From Massilia aquatica (lineage in GTDB: Bacteria; Pseudomonadota; Gammaproteobacteria; Burkholderiales; Burkholderiaceae_D), in NCBI RefSeq assembly GCF_011682045.1, contig NZ_VVIW01000010.1, positions 62,001-126,000 on the forward strand: DNA of 64,000 nt. Reading direction: 5' to 3'. The notes under the pieces were generated by a model. That model was not told where the DNA came from. It saw nothing but the letters and a program-made list of their open reading frames with translations, and did no database searches. Positions 18,507 through 26,023 of this stretch are shown in pieces (the stretch's first letter is position 1; each line of letters opens with the position of its first letter). Position numbers and translations under genes: made by a program.

Positions 18507-19172
18507 TTAACCCTGGCGGTTCGGCTCGGCGACGTAGATCTCGACGCGGCGGTTGCGCGCGCGGCCGTTGGCATCGTCGTTCGACGCGACCGGCTCGCGC
18601 TCGCCACGGCCGTCGATCATGATGCGGTTCGGCGAGACGCCGCGCGCCGCGAGGTAGTCGCGGGTCTGGGCCGCACGGTCGACCGACAGCGGCTGGTTGA
18701 CCGAGTCGTTGCCGGTGCTGTCGGTGTGGCCGATGATGGTCACGGTGGTCGACGGATTGTCTTGCAAGGTCGTGGCGAAGCGCTCGAGCACAGGACGGAA
18801 ATTGGCTTTGATGGCGGAACGGCCGGTATCGAACGAGACGTCGGCAGGCACGTCGAGCTTGAGGCGGTTATCGTGGGTCTGGCTGACCTGGATGCCGGTG
18901 CCGCGCGTGGCTTGTTCCATGGCTTGCTTTTGCTGTTCCATGCGGTTCGACCAGATATTGCCGATGATCGCACCAGCGGCGCCGCCGATGATGGCGCCCT
19001 TGCCGGCACGTCCGCCGTGGCCGGAGGTCGCGCCAATAATCGCGCCCAGGCCGGCGCCGACACCAGCGCCTGTTGCCGTACCGCGCTGGGTGGCGGACAT
19101 GTCGGCGCAACCGGTTGCCATCATGGCGACGACGGTGATGCCGAGCAGGGATTTAGTCAGGTTCTTTTTCAT
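18507..19172 (-). CDS. OmpA-family lipoprotein with glycine zipper
   Basis: 221 residues. Lipoprotein signal (LLGITVVAMMATGCADMS, lipidated Cys about 22), a glycine-zipper segment (GAGVGAGLGAIIGATSGHGG), then a C-terminal OmpA peptidoglycan-binding domain (VSFDTGRSAIKANFRPVLER, TIIGHTDSTGNDSVNQPLS, NRRVEIYV). It probably links the outer membrane to peptidoglycan. The start at 19172 is chosen because MKKNLTKSL gives a proper signal and AGGAG lies just upstream. The Lmo0937-type gene lies 108 bp upstream on the same strand, so both may be read from the promoter at 19476-19517. Confidence 0.9.
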   Translation of the reverse strand: MKKNLTKSLLGITVVAMMATGCADMSATQRGTATGAGVGAGLGAIIGATSGHGGRAGKGAIIGGAAGAIIGNIWSNRMEQQKQAMEQATRGTGIQVSQTHDNRLKLDVPADVSFDTGRSAIKANFRPVLERFATTLQDNPSTTVTIIGHTDSTGNDSVNQPLSVDRAAQTRDYLAARGVSPNRIMIDGRGEREPVASNDDANGRARNRRVEIYVAEPNRQG

Positions 19173-19280
19173 AGTGTGGCTCCTAAAAGTAATAAAATCC
19201 GTTTCGCTGTCACACCAGGCTAAGCCAGGCACGACCGCGAAACGGATCGGACATCAGTCGATGGCCGGATGCTGTGTAAG

Positions 19281-19427
19281 CTAGATACCTCGGCCGCTGA
19301 TAAGGCGAACCAGAATCATGATAACAGCAACAACCAGCAGGATGTGGATGAAGCCGCCAATTGTATAGGAAGTGACCAAGCCAAGCAGCCACAGGATCAG
19401 GAGTACGACGGCGATTGTATAGAGCAT
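19281..19427 (-). CDS. Lmo0937/DUF5670-family small membrane protein
   Basis: 48 residues: MLYTIAVVLLILWLLGLVTS then a GGFIHILLVVAVIMILVRLI segment and RISG-type end (LISGRGI). This is the standard two-helix layout of the Lmo0937 family, found near stress genes. GAGGA lies upstream of the ATG. Its promoter carries the GTDCG palindrome. The molecular role is unknown. Confidence 0.85.
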   Translation of the reverse strand: MLYTIAVVLLILWLLGLVTSYTIGGFIHILLVVAVIMILVRLISGRGI

Positions 19428-19475
19428 GATTTTGTCCTCGGTGGGTTTTTATAGACGACTTGATGTCGTGAGTGC

Positions 19476-19517
19476 AGTATGCAGAACTCTTGCATGCCGC
19501 TCCGTACGCTGGCGTAC
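19476..19517 (-). promoter_or_regulatory. GTDCG-N4-CGHAC site and -10 for the Lmo0937-type gene
   Basis: Palindrome GTACGCTGGCGTAC at 19504-19517, 22-bp spacer, -10-like CATACT at 19476-19481 on the minus strand. Confidence 0.72.
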
Positions 19518-19518
19518 A

Positions 19519-19749
19519 TTAAGAATAAGTTTTTTGTTCGTTTTGCAATGCAGGCAACCAGCCCAATACGCCTGCCAGGCCAACCAAACCGATCAGGCAG
19601 GCCACCAGGCCGCCGGCAATCAGAAACACCACGTCCTGGGCCTGCATTGTGGCGCTGCTGCCCGCCGCGACAGGTCCCGCGGCGCTGAATCCAAACAGCG
19701 TTACGATAATGCCCCAAGCTAAAATGCCGATCCAAACCATGCGGTTCAT
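19519..19749 (-). CDS. Small two-helix membrane protein
   Basis: 76 residues with two hydrophobic helices (VWIGILAWGIIVTLFGFSAAG and VVFLIAGGLVACLIGLVGLAGVL). No family is recognised. AAGGAAT precedes the ATG. It has its own palindrome-bearing promoter, so it belongs to the same response as its neighbours. Confidence 0.7.
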   Translation of the reverse strand: MNRMVWIGILAWGIIVTLFGFSAAGPVAAGSSATMQAQDVVFLIAGGLVACLIGLVGLAGVLGWLPALQNEQKTYS

Positions 19750-19805
19750 GATAATTCCTTCGTCTCTGGTGATACTGCCGCGCCTTTTGCTGCAGGCGTA
19801 AAGCT

Positions 19806-19847
19806 ATTTTCGCGCTTGCTCATCAGCAAATCGGTTCGTTGGCGCAC
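19806..19847 (-). promoter_or_regulatory. GTDCG-N4-CGHAC site and -10 for the 76-residue membrane gene
   Basis: Palindrome GTTCGTTGGCGCAC at 19834-19847, 22-bp spacer, -10-like GAAAAT at 19806-19811 on the minus strand. Confidence 0.7.
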
Positions 19848-19869
19848 ATTGCAAAGAAGAAAAGAAAAA

Positions 19870-19901
19870 GCCTCGTGGAAATAACCACGAGGCGTTGTTT
19901 T
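19870..19901 (-). terminator. Rho-independent terminator after the glycine-zipper gene
   Basis: GCCTCGTGG-AAATAA-CCACGAGGC hairpin with an A-run on one side and T-run on the other, so it can stop transcription in both directions. It mainly serves the gene ending at 19921. Confidence 0.88.
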
Positions 19902-19920
19902 TTTGTACAGCGGGAGCGGA

Positions 19921-20778
19921 TCAGGCGGCCGAACGCAAGGTCCCGTTGACGACCTTGACGCGGTCCCCAGTGCGCCAGCCAGCCGCGCTCTGCTGATGGA
20001 AGGTGCGCGCTCCGCCATCGTCCAGGCGCACCCGGATTTCGTAGCTGCGCGTCGCTTTCAGATTGCCTTCGACCTGGTTGCCGACTACCGCGCCGCCGAC
20101 CGCACCGGCGACGGTGGCGAGCTTGCGGCCGTTGCCGCCGCCTACCTGGTTGCCGAGCAAGCCGCCCAGCACCGCGCCGCCCGCCGCGCCCAGGCCGCTG
20201 CCTTGCGCGCGCTGGGTCACTTCACGCACCGATTCGATATTGCCGCAATGGTTGCACCAGCGCTCCGGCGCCGGCTCGGAAGCGGCGTGGCGCGGCGCCG
20301 GCGCCGGCTTGCGCTCGGCTGGTTTGCGTGTCGTTGCCGGTCCGCCGTTGTGCAGCGCGGCGCGGTCGAGCTCCTGCTGCGTCGGGATGCGCCTGGCTTC
20401 CTCTGCGGCCTCGCGCTTTTCTTCGCGGTCGCGCGCGGCACGCAGGTCGTCCTCGCGCTGGTTATCGGCGCGCTGGGCGGCGCGGTAGCGGGCGGCATTG
20501 CGTTCGGCGTCGGTGTCCTGCGCGTCAAGTGCGGCCAGGGTGCGCGGCGCGAGGTTCGATGCGCCAGCCGAGCTGCCCTCGCTTTGCAGTGTCGAGGCCA
20601 GCACCGCGCGGTCGATTTCACTGAGCTCGGCGGTGGCGGGCGTGCCGCCGATCGATGAGGGAATCCAGCCGAGGATGGCGGCCGTGCCGGCCCCGCAAAA
20701 CACGATCACCGCGACGGCGGCGGCGATCAGCAGCGGATGCTGGGCGCTGCGGGGCGCAGGGGAGGAGGGCGTCGTCAT
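19921..20778 (-). CDS. Glycine-zipper (2TM) inner-membrane-anchored protein
   Basis: 285 residues. One N-terminal membrane helix (LIAAAVAVIVFCGAGTAAILG), a long charged, probably coiled region rich in Arg/Glu/Ala (residues 85-135), a CNHCGNIESV motif, then a Rick_17kDa/glycine-zipper segment (GLGAAGGAVLGGLLGNQVGG, GAVGGAVVGNQVEG) and a C-terminal beta domain that also occurs in the SlyB-like proteins (SYEIRVRLDDGGARTF, GDRVKVVNG). It resembles the shorter gene at 30883. Role in envelope integrity is inferred. Confidence 0.8.
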   Translation of the reverse strand: MTTPSSPAPRSAQHPLLIAAAVAVIVFCGAGTAAILGWIPSSIGGTPATAELSEIDRAVLASTLQSEGSSAGASNLAPRTLAALDAQDTDAERNAARYRAAQRADNQREDDLRAARDREEKREAAEEARRIPTQQELDRAALHNGGPATTRKPAERKPAPAPRHAASEPAPERWCNHCGNIESVREVTQRAQGSGLGAAGGAVLGGLLGNQVGGGNGRKLATVAGAVGGAVVGNQVEGNLKATRSYEIRVRLDDGGARTFHQQSAAGWRTGDRVKVVNGTLRSAA

Positions 20779-20832
20779 GATGATTCCTTGTTGGTGAATG
20801 TGTGGTCGTGCACGGTCGGGTTGATGGACGCC

Positions 20833-20874
20833 ATTCTCCCGAGGATGGGGCGGCCCTTCCGTGCGTCACCGTAC
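20833..20874 (-). promoter_or_regulatory. GTDCG-N4-CGHAC site shared by the glycine-zipper gene and the Crp/Fnr gene
   Basis: Palindrome GTGCGTCACCGTAC at 20861-20874. On the minus strand a 22-bp spacer leads to GAGAAT at 20833-20838. On the plus strand TACGCT lies at the same distance (20897-20902), upstream of the regulator gene, so the site could also mediate autoregulation. Confidence 0.7.
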
Positions 20875-21015
20875 ATACTTTGCCTATTATTGACGTTACG
20901 CTGATTGAAATTGTTTGTAAATGTATCTGTCATACCAACCTGGCCTTACCTATCTAATGATCGCTATCCGTTTTGTCTCATGGCCGACCGCGCGCCCTGC
21001 CCACCGGAGGGAGCG

Positions 21016-21747
21016 ATGAATCACGTTTCCGCCGTTGAGTTCGACCACCCGAACGGCAACCAGCTGCTCGCCGCCTTGCCGCACAACGACCTTGCGCGGC
21101 TGTCTCCCTTGCTCGAACCGGTACAGGTGGAAGTGGGCGAGGTGCTGTACGAGCCGGCCGAGCCGGTCCGCCATATCTATTTTCCGCACGACAGCCTGAT
21201 TTCGCTGCTGGGCGTGGCCGAAGGGCGCATGACGCTCGAGGTCGGCCTGGTCGGGCGCGAAGGCATGCTGGGCGCCACCGTCGCGCTCGGGCACGATACC
21301 GCGCAGACGCGCGCCATCGTCCAGCGCGCCGGGTGCGCCAGCCGCATGGACAGCGCCAAGTTCCGCACCGAATTCGCGCGCAATCCTGCCTTGCAGAGGG
21401 TGCTGTACCGCTATACCGACACCTTGCTGGCGCAGGCGATCCAGATCGCCGTGTGCAGCCGCTTCCACGTGCTCGAAGCGCGCCTGGCGCGCTCGCTGCT
21501 GATTACGCGCGACCGTCTCAAGTCCGACAAATTTCATCTGACCCACGAATTCCTTGCGCATGCGCTCGGCGTGCGCCGGGTCGGCGTGACCAAGGCCGCC
21601 AGCGCCTTGCAGCAGCAGGGGCTGATCATCTACAGCCGCGGCAATATCGAGATCCTCGACGTGCAGGGACTGGCGGCGGCCTCCTGTAAATGCTACGAGA
21701 TCGTCAAGGAAGCGGGCGCGAGCGCGCTGTCGACCGCCTTCGTCTGA
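21016..21747 (+). CDS. Crp/Fnr-family transcriptional regulator
   Basis: 243 residues. An N-terminal cyclic-nucleotide-binding-like beta-roll (GEVLYEPAEPVRHIYFPHDS, GLVGREGMLGATVALG) leads through a long dimer helix to a winged helix (FHLTHEFLAHALGVRRVGVT). There is no N-terminal Cys cluster, so it is not an oxygen-sensing FNR. The recognition helix has RRVGVTK where CRP has SRETVGR: the first Arg is kept but the key Glu is Val, predicting a different target. The ATG at 21016 is chosen for GGAGG seven bases upstream. It sits in the centre of the genes that carry the GTDCG palindrome, with one copy in its own upstream region. The ligand is unknown. Confidence 0.9.
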   Translation: MNHVSAVEFDHPNGNQLLAALPHNDLARLSPLLEPVQVEVGEVLYEPAEPVRHIYFPHDSLISLLGVAEGRMTLEVGLVGREGMLGATVALGHDTAQTRAIVQRAGCASRMDSAKFRTEFARNPALQRVLYRYTDTLLAQAIQIAVCSRFHVLEARLARSLLITRDRLKSDKFHLTHEFLAHALGVRRVGVTKAASALQQQGLIIYSRGNIEILDVQGLAAASCKCYEIVKEAGASALSTAFV

Positions 21748-21810
21748 CGCTGCGGGCGGTGCGCTCGGCGCAGTCAAAAAAGAGGGAACTTTGTCTGGCA
21801 GGCAGAGATC

Positions 21811-21843
21811 TATCACCACACAAGCACGTCGTGTGCGTGGTGA
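21811..21843. promoter_or_regulatory. Hairpin in the leader of the next gene
   Basis: ATCACCAC and GTGGTGAT arms with a partly paired middle, 22 bp before the start at 21866. It could be the end of the regulator transcript or a leader structure; there is no T-run. Confidence 0.4.
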
Positions 21844-21865
21844 TGACGATCTCAAGGAGCCTGCC

Positions 21866-22423
21866 ATGCCGGTGCCGCTTAATCCTCCTGTCTCTGCCCG
21901 GTCGGTAGCGCCGCCGCGCTATGTCTTCTTTTCCACGGATGACCACAGCCTGTGGCGTTATCTCTGGCCGTTTCTCTCCGCAAAACAATTGATCACCGCG
22001 CTGGCGCTGGTCGTCGTGGCGGCGCTTGTCTGCATCGAAGTGCTGCCTCGGACCTTCGCCGCGGACGCCAGGATGGCGGTCTTCTTCTGTTTCTTCTTTA
22101 TGCTGATCGGCACGCTCTACAAGCAACTGCCCGGAAAAATAAGCATTGCCACCACGCGTGGTCCGGCGCGCCAGTTGATGGCCATCCTGGAACCGCTGGT
22201 GTGCGATCTGGGCTATGTGCGCAGGCAGGTGGACCCAAGCGGCGAATGCATCCGATGGCGTCCCACACCGGGTTACGGCTTGTCCTGGCTTGACTCACCC
22301 GACCAGGATGTCGAGCTGCGCATCGCGGATGAAAACATCATCGAGGTGCGCGGCCCGAAAGACGTTCTCGAGGCTCCCCTGACGGGCCTGCGTTCGAGAT
22401 TGAAAGAAGCGAAAGGCGGCTGA
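21866..22423 (+). CDS. Membrane protein with cytoplasmic C-terminal domain, unknown
   Basis: 185 residues. Two membrane segments (LITALALVVVAALVCIEVL and MAVFFCFFFMLIGTLY) are followed by about 100 soluble residues (QLMAILEPLVCDLGYVRRQV...WLDSPDQDVELRI) that look like a small alpha/beta domain. I recognise no family. The start at 21866 has AAGGAG upstream; the longer frame is rejected for lack of a ribosome site. It ends at a bidirectional terminator. Confidence 0.65.
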   Translation: MPVPLNPPVSARSVAPPRYVFFSTDDHSLWRYLWPFLSAKQLITALALVVVAALVCIEVLPRTFAADARMAVFFCFFFMLIGTLYKQLPGKISIATTRGPARQLMAILEPLVCDLGYVRRQVDPSGECIRWRPTPGYGLSWLDSPDQDVELRIADENIIEVRGPKDVLEAPLTGLRSRLKEAKGG

Positions 22424-22449
22424 TTGCCGCTTTCAGAAAAGGCAGACGT

Positions 22450-22490
22450 AAAAAAACCCCGCGAGCGGGGCAGCTGGCGAGGTTTTTTCT
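22450..22490. terminator. Bidirectional terminator between convergent genes
   Basis: AAAAAACC...GGTTTTTT outer arms enclose a CCCCGCGAGCGGGG hairpin. It lies between the genes ending at 22423 (+) and 22509 (-). Confidence 0.85.
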
Positions 22491-22508
22491 CCAATCAGGC
22501 AAGCCGGA

Positions 22509-22730
22509 TCATTTCGGTGGCTTGACCTGGTTGCCGATGACGCCGCCGACGGCTGCGCCGCCAACGGTACCGACAGCGCTGCCGCCGGTCAATACGCCAC
22601 CGACAACTGCGCCGGCGCCGGCGCCGATGGCCGTGTTCTTATCCTGGGCCGACATGCCTGCGCAGCCACCCAAACCGAGCGCTACTGTTACCAGCGTCGC
22701 GCTCATTACCAGTTGCTTGATTGTTTTCAT
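22509..22730 (-). CDS. OsmB-like glycine-zipper lipoprotein
   Basis: 73 residues: lipoprotein signal (TLVTVALGLGGCAGMS), then a glycine zipper (GAGAGAVVGGVLTGGSAVGT) and a short basic end. This is the OsmB/YMGG size and layout, osmotically induced in enterics. It lies 25 bp after the BON gene on the same strand, so the two form an operon. AGAGG lies upstream of the ATG. Confidence 0.85.
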   Translation of the reverse strand: MKTIKQLVMSATLVTVALGLGGCAGMSAQDKNTAIGAGAGAVVGGVLTGGSAVGTVGGAAVGGVIGNQVKPPK

Positions 22731-22755
22731 GATAGTGCCTCTTTAATTGTAAAGC

Positions 22756-23067
22756 TTACTTCATGCGAATGTCGTTTTTCACCGACTTCACACCTTTGAC
22801 ATTGCGGGCGACTTTGCCGGCGGTAGCGATGCTGTCTTGCGCAGCGACGAAGCCGCTCAGCTGAACAACGCCTTTGAAGGTTTCAACGTTGATTTCCGAA
22901 ACTTTCAGGGTCGGCTCATTGACGATGGCCGCTTTGACGCTGGTGGTGATCACGCTGTCGTCAACGTATTCGCCCACGCTTTCTTTTTTGTCGGTCGAGG
23001 CGCAGCCAACAACGGTGGTCAGCATCAGGGCGGCGATGAGGGTCGATACGATTTTCAGGTTTTTCAT
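22756..23067 (-). CDS. BON-domain lipoprotein
   Basis: 103 residues: lipoprotein signal ending VVGCAS, then one BON domain (VDDSVITTSVKAAIVNEPTL, VETFKGVVQLSGFVAAQDSI, GVKSVKNDI). BON domains bind phospholipid surfaces and OsmY-like members stabilise the envelope. It is closely similar to the BON gene at 32174, pointing to a recent paralogue. It is first in an operon with the OsmB-like gene and is served by the palindrome at 23168. Confidence 0.92.
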   Translation of the reverse strand: MKNLKIVSTLIAALMLTTVVGCASTDKKESVGEYVDDSVITTSVKAAIVNEPTLKVSEINVETFKGVVQLSGFVAAQDSIATAGKVARNVKGVKSVKNDIRMK

Positions 23068-23139
23068 GGTGTGTTCCTCTATGGTGGTGGTCTATGTTGT
23101 TATGCGTTCGGCGGTGCATGTCGCCCAACCGATACGTCT

Positions 23140-23181
23140 AGATTAGGGCTTGCCGAGCTCGTGGTCTGTTCGGCAACGCAC
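23140..23181 (-). promoter_or_regulatory. GTDCG-N4-CGHAC site and -10 for the BON-OsmB operon
   Basis: Palindrome GTTCGGCAACGCAC at 23168-23181, 22-bp spacer, -10-like TAATCT at 23140-23145 on the minus strand. Confidence 0.7.
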
Positions 23182-23210
23182 ATAAGTGACAAAACGCAAT
23201 TTTTTTGGAA

Positions 23211-25295
23211 TCAGCGGCGCGGGCGGACGTTTTGGGCCGAGGGTGCGCTCTTGCCCGGCGGCGGCGCCACCGGCTTTTCGCGCGCTTCGGCCAGCAAGCG
23301 AGCGCAGCCGCTTTCCTGGCCCGGACCGGTATTGACCAGGGGCAGCAGGGCGGCCGGGGCTGCGACCAGGCCCAGCGCAACCGCGCCACCCGCCTTCAGG
23401 GCCAGCACGCCCTTGTCGACGCTCACCTCCGGCTTGGAGAAGCTGCCGCGCAGGTGCAGGGGCGAGCGCAGCGAAAAGATGCGCAAGCCCTTGGTCTTGG
23501 GATTCAAGGTCAGGTCCATCTGTTCGTTGGCCAGGTTGATGGTGCCGTCGCCCGTGATGGCCGCCTCTTCGGTATCGACCACGAAGGTGCGCGTCTGCAT
23601 CAGCCCGTTGGTGACCTGGAAATCGCTGGCCATGCAATTGAGCTTGACCTGCTTGTCGCCGAACAGTTTGGTCAGCACGATATTGCCGATGTTCAGGCCA
23701 GCCTGTTCGAGCAGCATCTTGCTCACCGTGCCTTCGTCGATCAGCGCCTTGACTTCGCCATTCGAGGCCGCCAGCAAGGACGCCACCGAATTGCCGGTGC
23801 TTGACAACTGCGCGTCGCCATTGATCTGGCCGACCGTGGCCTTCATGCCTTCAACCGAGGGAAACAGTTCCTTGATCTTGATGTGGCGCGCGCTGACCTT
23901 GGCGGTGGCCTTGATGGCTTGCTTGCCATTGCCGCTGCCATCGAGCTTGATGGTGGAGGTGACGCTGCCGCCGGCCATCTGGAAATTCATCGGCGCCAGG
24001 GTCAGCACCCCATCCTTGAGGATCAGGTGGGTCGACAGTTTGCTGATCGGCAGCTGCTTTTCGCGCACGATGCGCTCGGCCGCGTAGTGCACGTCGGCGT
24101 CGATCGCGGTCCAGCGTTCGGTGCGGAACGATTCGACCGGCAGCACCTTGCCGCTCGGCTGCACCGCCTCGACCCCGCGCGCCTCCTTGCTGGCGTTCGA
24201 ATCGGCGCCCACCAGCGGCCCCAGATCGGCGAACTGCAGCAGTTTCGACGACACCTTGCCACTCAGTTTGCCGCGTGGCTTGCCGGTCTGGTATTCCATA
24301 TGCCCGGCGATATCGCTCGAACCGACCTTGCCGGTAAATTTGTCGTAGACCCAGCGGCTGCCGGCCTCGCCGAGCTCGCCGGTCAGGCGGCCCTCGGTGC
24401 GAAAGGCCGGCGTTTCCGGCAGCAGCAGCCCGGTCAGGGTGTACAGGCGCGCCATGCTGGCGCCCGAGAGCTTCAGGCGCACATCGACCGCCGCCAGCTT
24501 GGTCGGCTTGGTGATCGTGCCTTCGATTTCGATGTGGGTTTTTCCGACGCGCAGGTCGGCCTGGAGCGGATAGGGGGTGCTCTGCTCCTTGAGCGAGAGC
24601 ACTGCGCCGGCCTTGCCGCCGCCGGTCACCGGGCCGTTGTTATAGGTGCCGCGCAGCTTCCAGCTGATTCCGTAGGCGGGGTCGGCGTTGACGGTGTCGA
24701 CGTCGGCGCTCAGGTCGATGTCCTCGATCGCATCGTTGAACTTGACCACGCCCTTGGTAAACACCACGCGTTCGAGGTCGAGCTTCCAGCGTGCCGGCTT
24801 GTCTTCATTGCGGAAGGTCCAGTTGTTCTTGCCATCCTTGTCGCGCCGCAGGTCGACGGCCGGGGCGTCGAAGCGCAGCACCGGAATGGCGATGGTCTTG
24901 TGCAGCAGCGAGAAAGGGTTGAGCGAAAACGAGAACTGTTTGACGGAAGCCATGTCACCCGTGCCCATCCCGCCCGGCTGGCCCACGTGCACATCGTTGG
25001 CGACCAGGTGCGGCCAGGGCACCAGATCGCGCCAGGTGCGGTCGCGCTCGGCCATGACGGCGGACGGCTTTTCCCAGCTCAGGTCGAGGTTGCCCTTGAT
25101 GTTGAACGGACGGTCGATCGCTTCGCTGGCCTTGGCGTTGAGCCACGGACGGGCCTTGTTCCAGTCGTAGGTGAGCAGGATGGCGAGCGCGATCAGTGGA
25201 ATGGCGACCAGCACGGCCACGATGGCGAGAATAATTTTGGTGCGGCGCGCGATCGGTGTGCGACGGCCGGACGGGACCGGGGCGGCTTGGCTCAT
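23211..25295 (-). CDS. AsmA-family envelope protein
   Basis: 694 residues. One N-terminal membrane helix (IILAIVAVLVAIPLIALAILL), then the long beta-rich AsmA body: NIKGNLDLSWEKPSAVMAE near residue 60, ANDVHVGQPG..., and the C-terminal AsmA-2 part (SNGEVKALIDEGTVSKMLLE, TKGLRIFSLRSPLHLRGSFS). AsmA proteins form lipid-transfer bridges between inner and outer membranes. It ends in a Pro/Arg-rich tail. The predicted leader is about 20 nt from the palindrome promoter. It is divergent from the DUF4398 operon with one palindrome for each side. Confidence 0.9.
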   Translation of the reverse strand: MSQAAPVPSGRRTPIARRTKIILAIVAVLVAIPLIALAILLTYDWNKARPWLNAKASEAIDRPFNIKGNLDLSWEKPSAVMAERDRTWRDLVPWPHLVANDVHVGQPGGMGTGDMASVKQFSFSLNPFSLLHKTIAIPVLRFDAPAVDLRRDKDGKNNWTFRNEDKPARWKLDLERVVFTKGVVKFNDAIEDIDLSADVDTVNADPAYGISWKLRGTYNNGPVTGGGKAGAVLSLKEQSTPYPLQADLRVGKTHIEIEGTITKPTKLAAVDVRLKLSGASMARLYTLTGLLLPETPAFRTEGRLTGELGEAGSRWVYDKFTGKVGSSDIAGHMEYQTGKPRGKLSGKVSSKLLQFADLGPLVGADSNASKEARGVEAVQPSGKVLPVESFRTERWTAIDADVHYAAERIVREKQLPISKLSTHLILKDGVLTLAPMNFQMAGGSVTSTIKLDGSGNGKQAIKATAKVSARHIKIKELFPSVEGMKATVGQINGDAQLSSTGNSVASLLAASNGEVKALIDEGTVSKMLLEQAGLNIGNIVLTKLFGDKQVKLNCMASDFQVTNGLMQTRTFVVDTEEAAITGDGTINLANEQMDLTLNPKTKGLRIFSLRSPLHLRGSFSKPEVSVDKGVLALKAGGAVALGLVAAPAALLPLVNTGPGQESGCARLLAEAREKPVAPPPGKSAPSAQNVRPRR

Positions 25296-25322
25296 GATTA
25301 TCCTTATTGTGAGAATAGGGTC

Positions 25323-25365
25323 ACTTTAAGCGATATGGGTGGCACTTTTGTGTACGTTAGCGCAC
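25323..25365 (-). promoter_or_regulatory. GTDCG-N4-CGHAC site and -10 for asmA
   Basis: Palindrome GTACGTTAGCGCAC at 25352-25365; here the spacer is 23 bp to TAAAGT at 25323-25328 (minus strand). Confidence 0.65.
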
Positions 25366-25401
25366 GGTCGGCCAGCCCCTTGCACGTAAAACATTTGCTA
25401 T

Positions 25402-25443
25402 GTGCGGCAGCGAACCGAACTTGCCAATAAATCAGCTTATAAC
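25402..25443 (+). promoter_or_regulatory. GTDCG-N4-CGHAC site and -10 for the DUF4398-OmpA operon
   Basis: Palindrome GTGCGGCAGCGAAC at 25402-25415, 22-bp spacer, strong -10 TATAAC at 25438-25443. The implied start site is near 25450 and the palindrome centre lies at -41.5. Confidence 0.75.
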
Positions 25444-25480
25444 GTTATCACGACATCACTACACCTCATGGAGAAACACG

Positions 25481-25873
25481 ATGAATGCACAAATCAAGAA
25501 TCAAGTCAGTAAAGTTCTTTGCGCCGCACTGGTTATGACACTGGTCGCTTGCGCCAGTTCGCAAAAAGCACCGGCAACGGCTGATGTTGCCGTGTCGAAG
25601 AATGCCGTCGAAAACGCTGTGAGCGCCGGCGCCGCCGATCTGGCCCCGGAAGAAATCAACGCCGCCCGCACCAAGATGATGCAGGCCAACCAGGCCCTGG
25701 CCGCTAAAGATTACAAACTGGCGCGCGAACTGGCGACCCAGGCGCAGGCCGACGCCAAGCTGGCCCAGAGCAAGGCCAATTCGGCCAAGGCGACCACCGC
25801 CGCCAATGCACTCCAGGATGACCTGCGCGTGCTGCGCGAAGAAGTCGACCGCGCCAACAAGCCGCAACAATAA
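25481..25873 (+). CDS. DUF4398 lipoprotein
   Basis: 130 residues. Lipoprotein signal ending TLVACASSQK, then the helical DUF4398 domain (AAPADLAPEEINAARTKMMQ-type repeat, KDYKLARELATQAQADAKLA). The same domain is fused to OmpA in the next gene. It probably sits on the inner face of the outer membrane. The start at 25481 is chosen because the upstream frame lacks a signal. It is first gene of a likely six-gene operon ending at 28762. Confidence 0.88.
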   Translation: MNAQIKNQVSKVLCAALVMTLVACASSQKAPATADVAVSKNAVENAVSAGAADLAPEEINAARTKMMQANQALAAKDYKLARELATQAQADAKLAQSKANSAKATTAANALQDDLRVLREEVDRANKPQQ

Positions 25874-26023
25874 TAAGAATAATAAGTCTGCCCAGCAGAC
25901 AGATGCCGCGCGCCCTCACAGCGGCAGCGCAGGCCGAATGGCCGCGCACAGCAGTACCCAGAGCACAAGAAAACGTTTGAACTCCGCGCCACATGGCGCC
26001 ATGACAACAAAAGGAACAATTCC

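Noticed and set aside
19198-19246. GTTTCGC...GCGAAAC inverted repeat before the OmpA gene
   Set aside because: The arms are short and far apart with no T-run; too weak to call a terminator or operator.
19746-19823. 25-residue open frame (MSKRENSF...) that ends on the start of the small membrane gene
   Set aside because: The ATGA overlap is attractive, but there is no ribosome site and its start lies upstream of the predicted transcript start.
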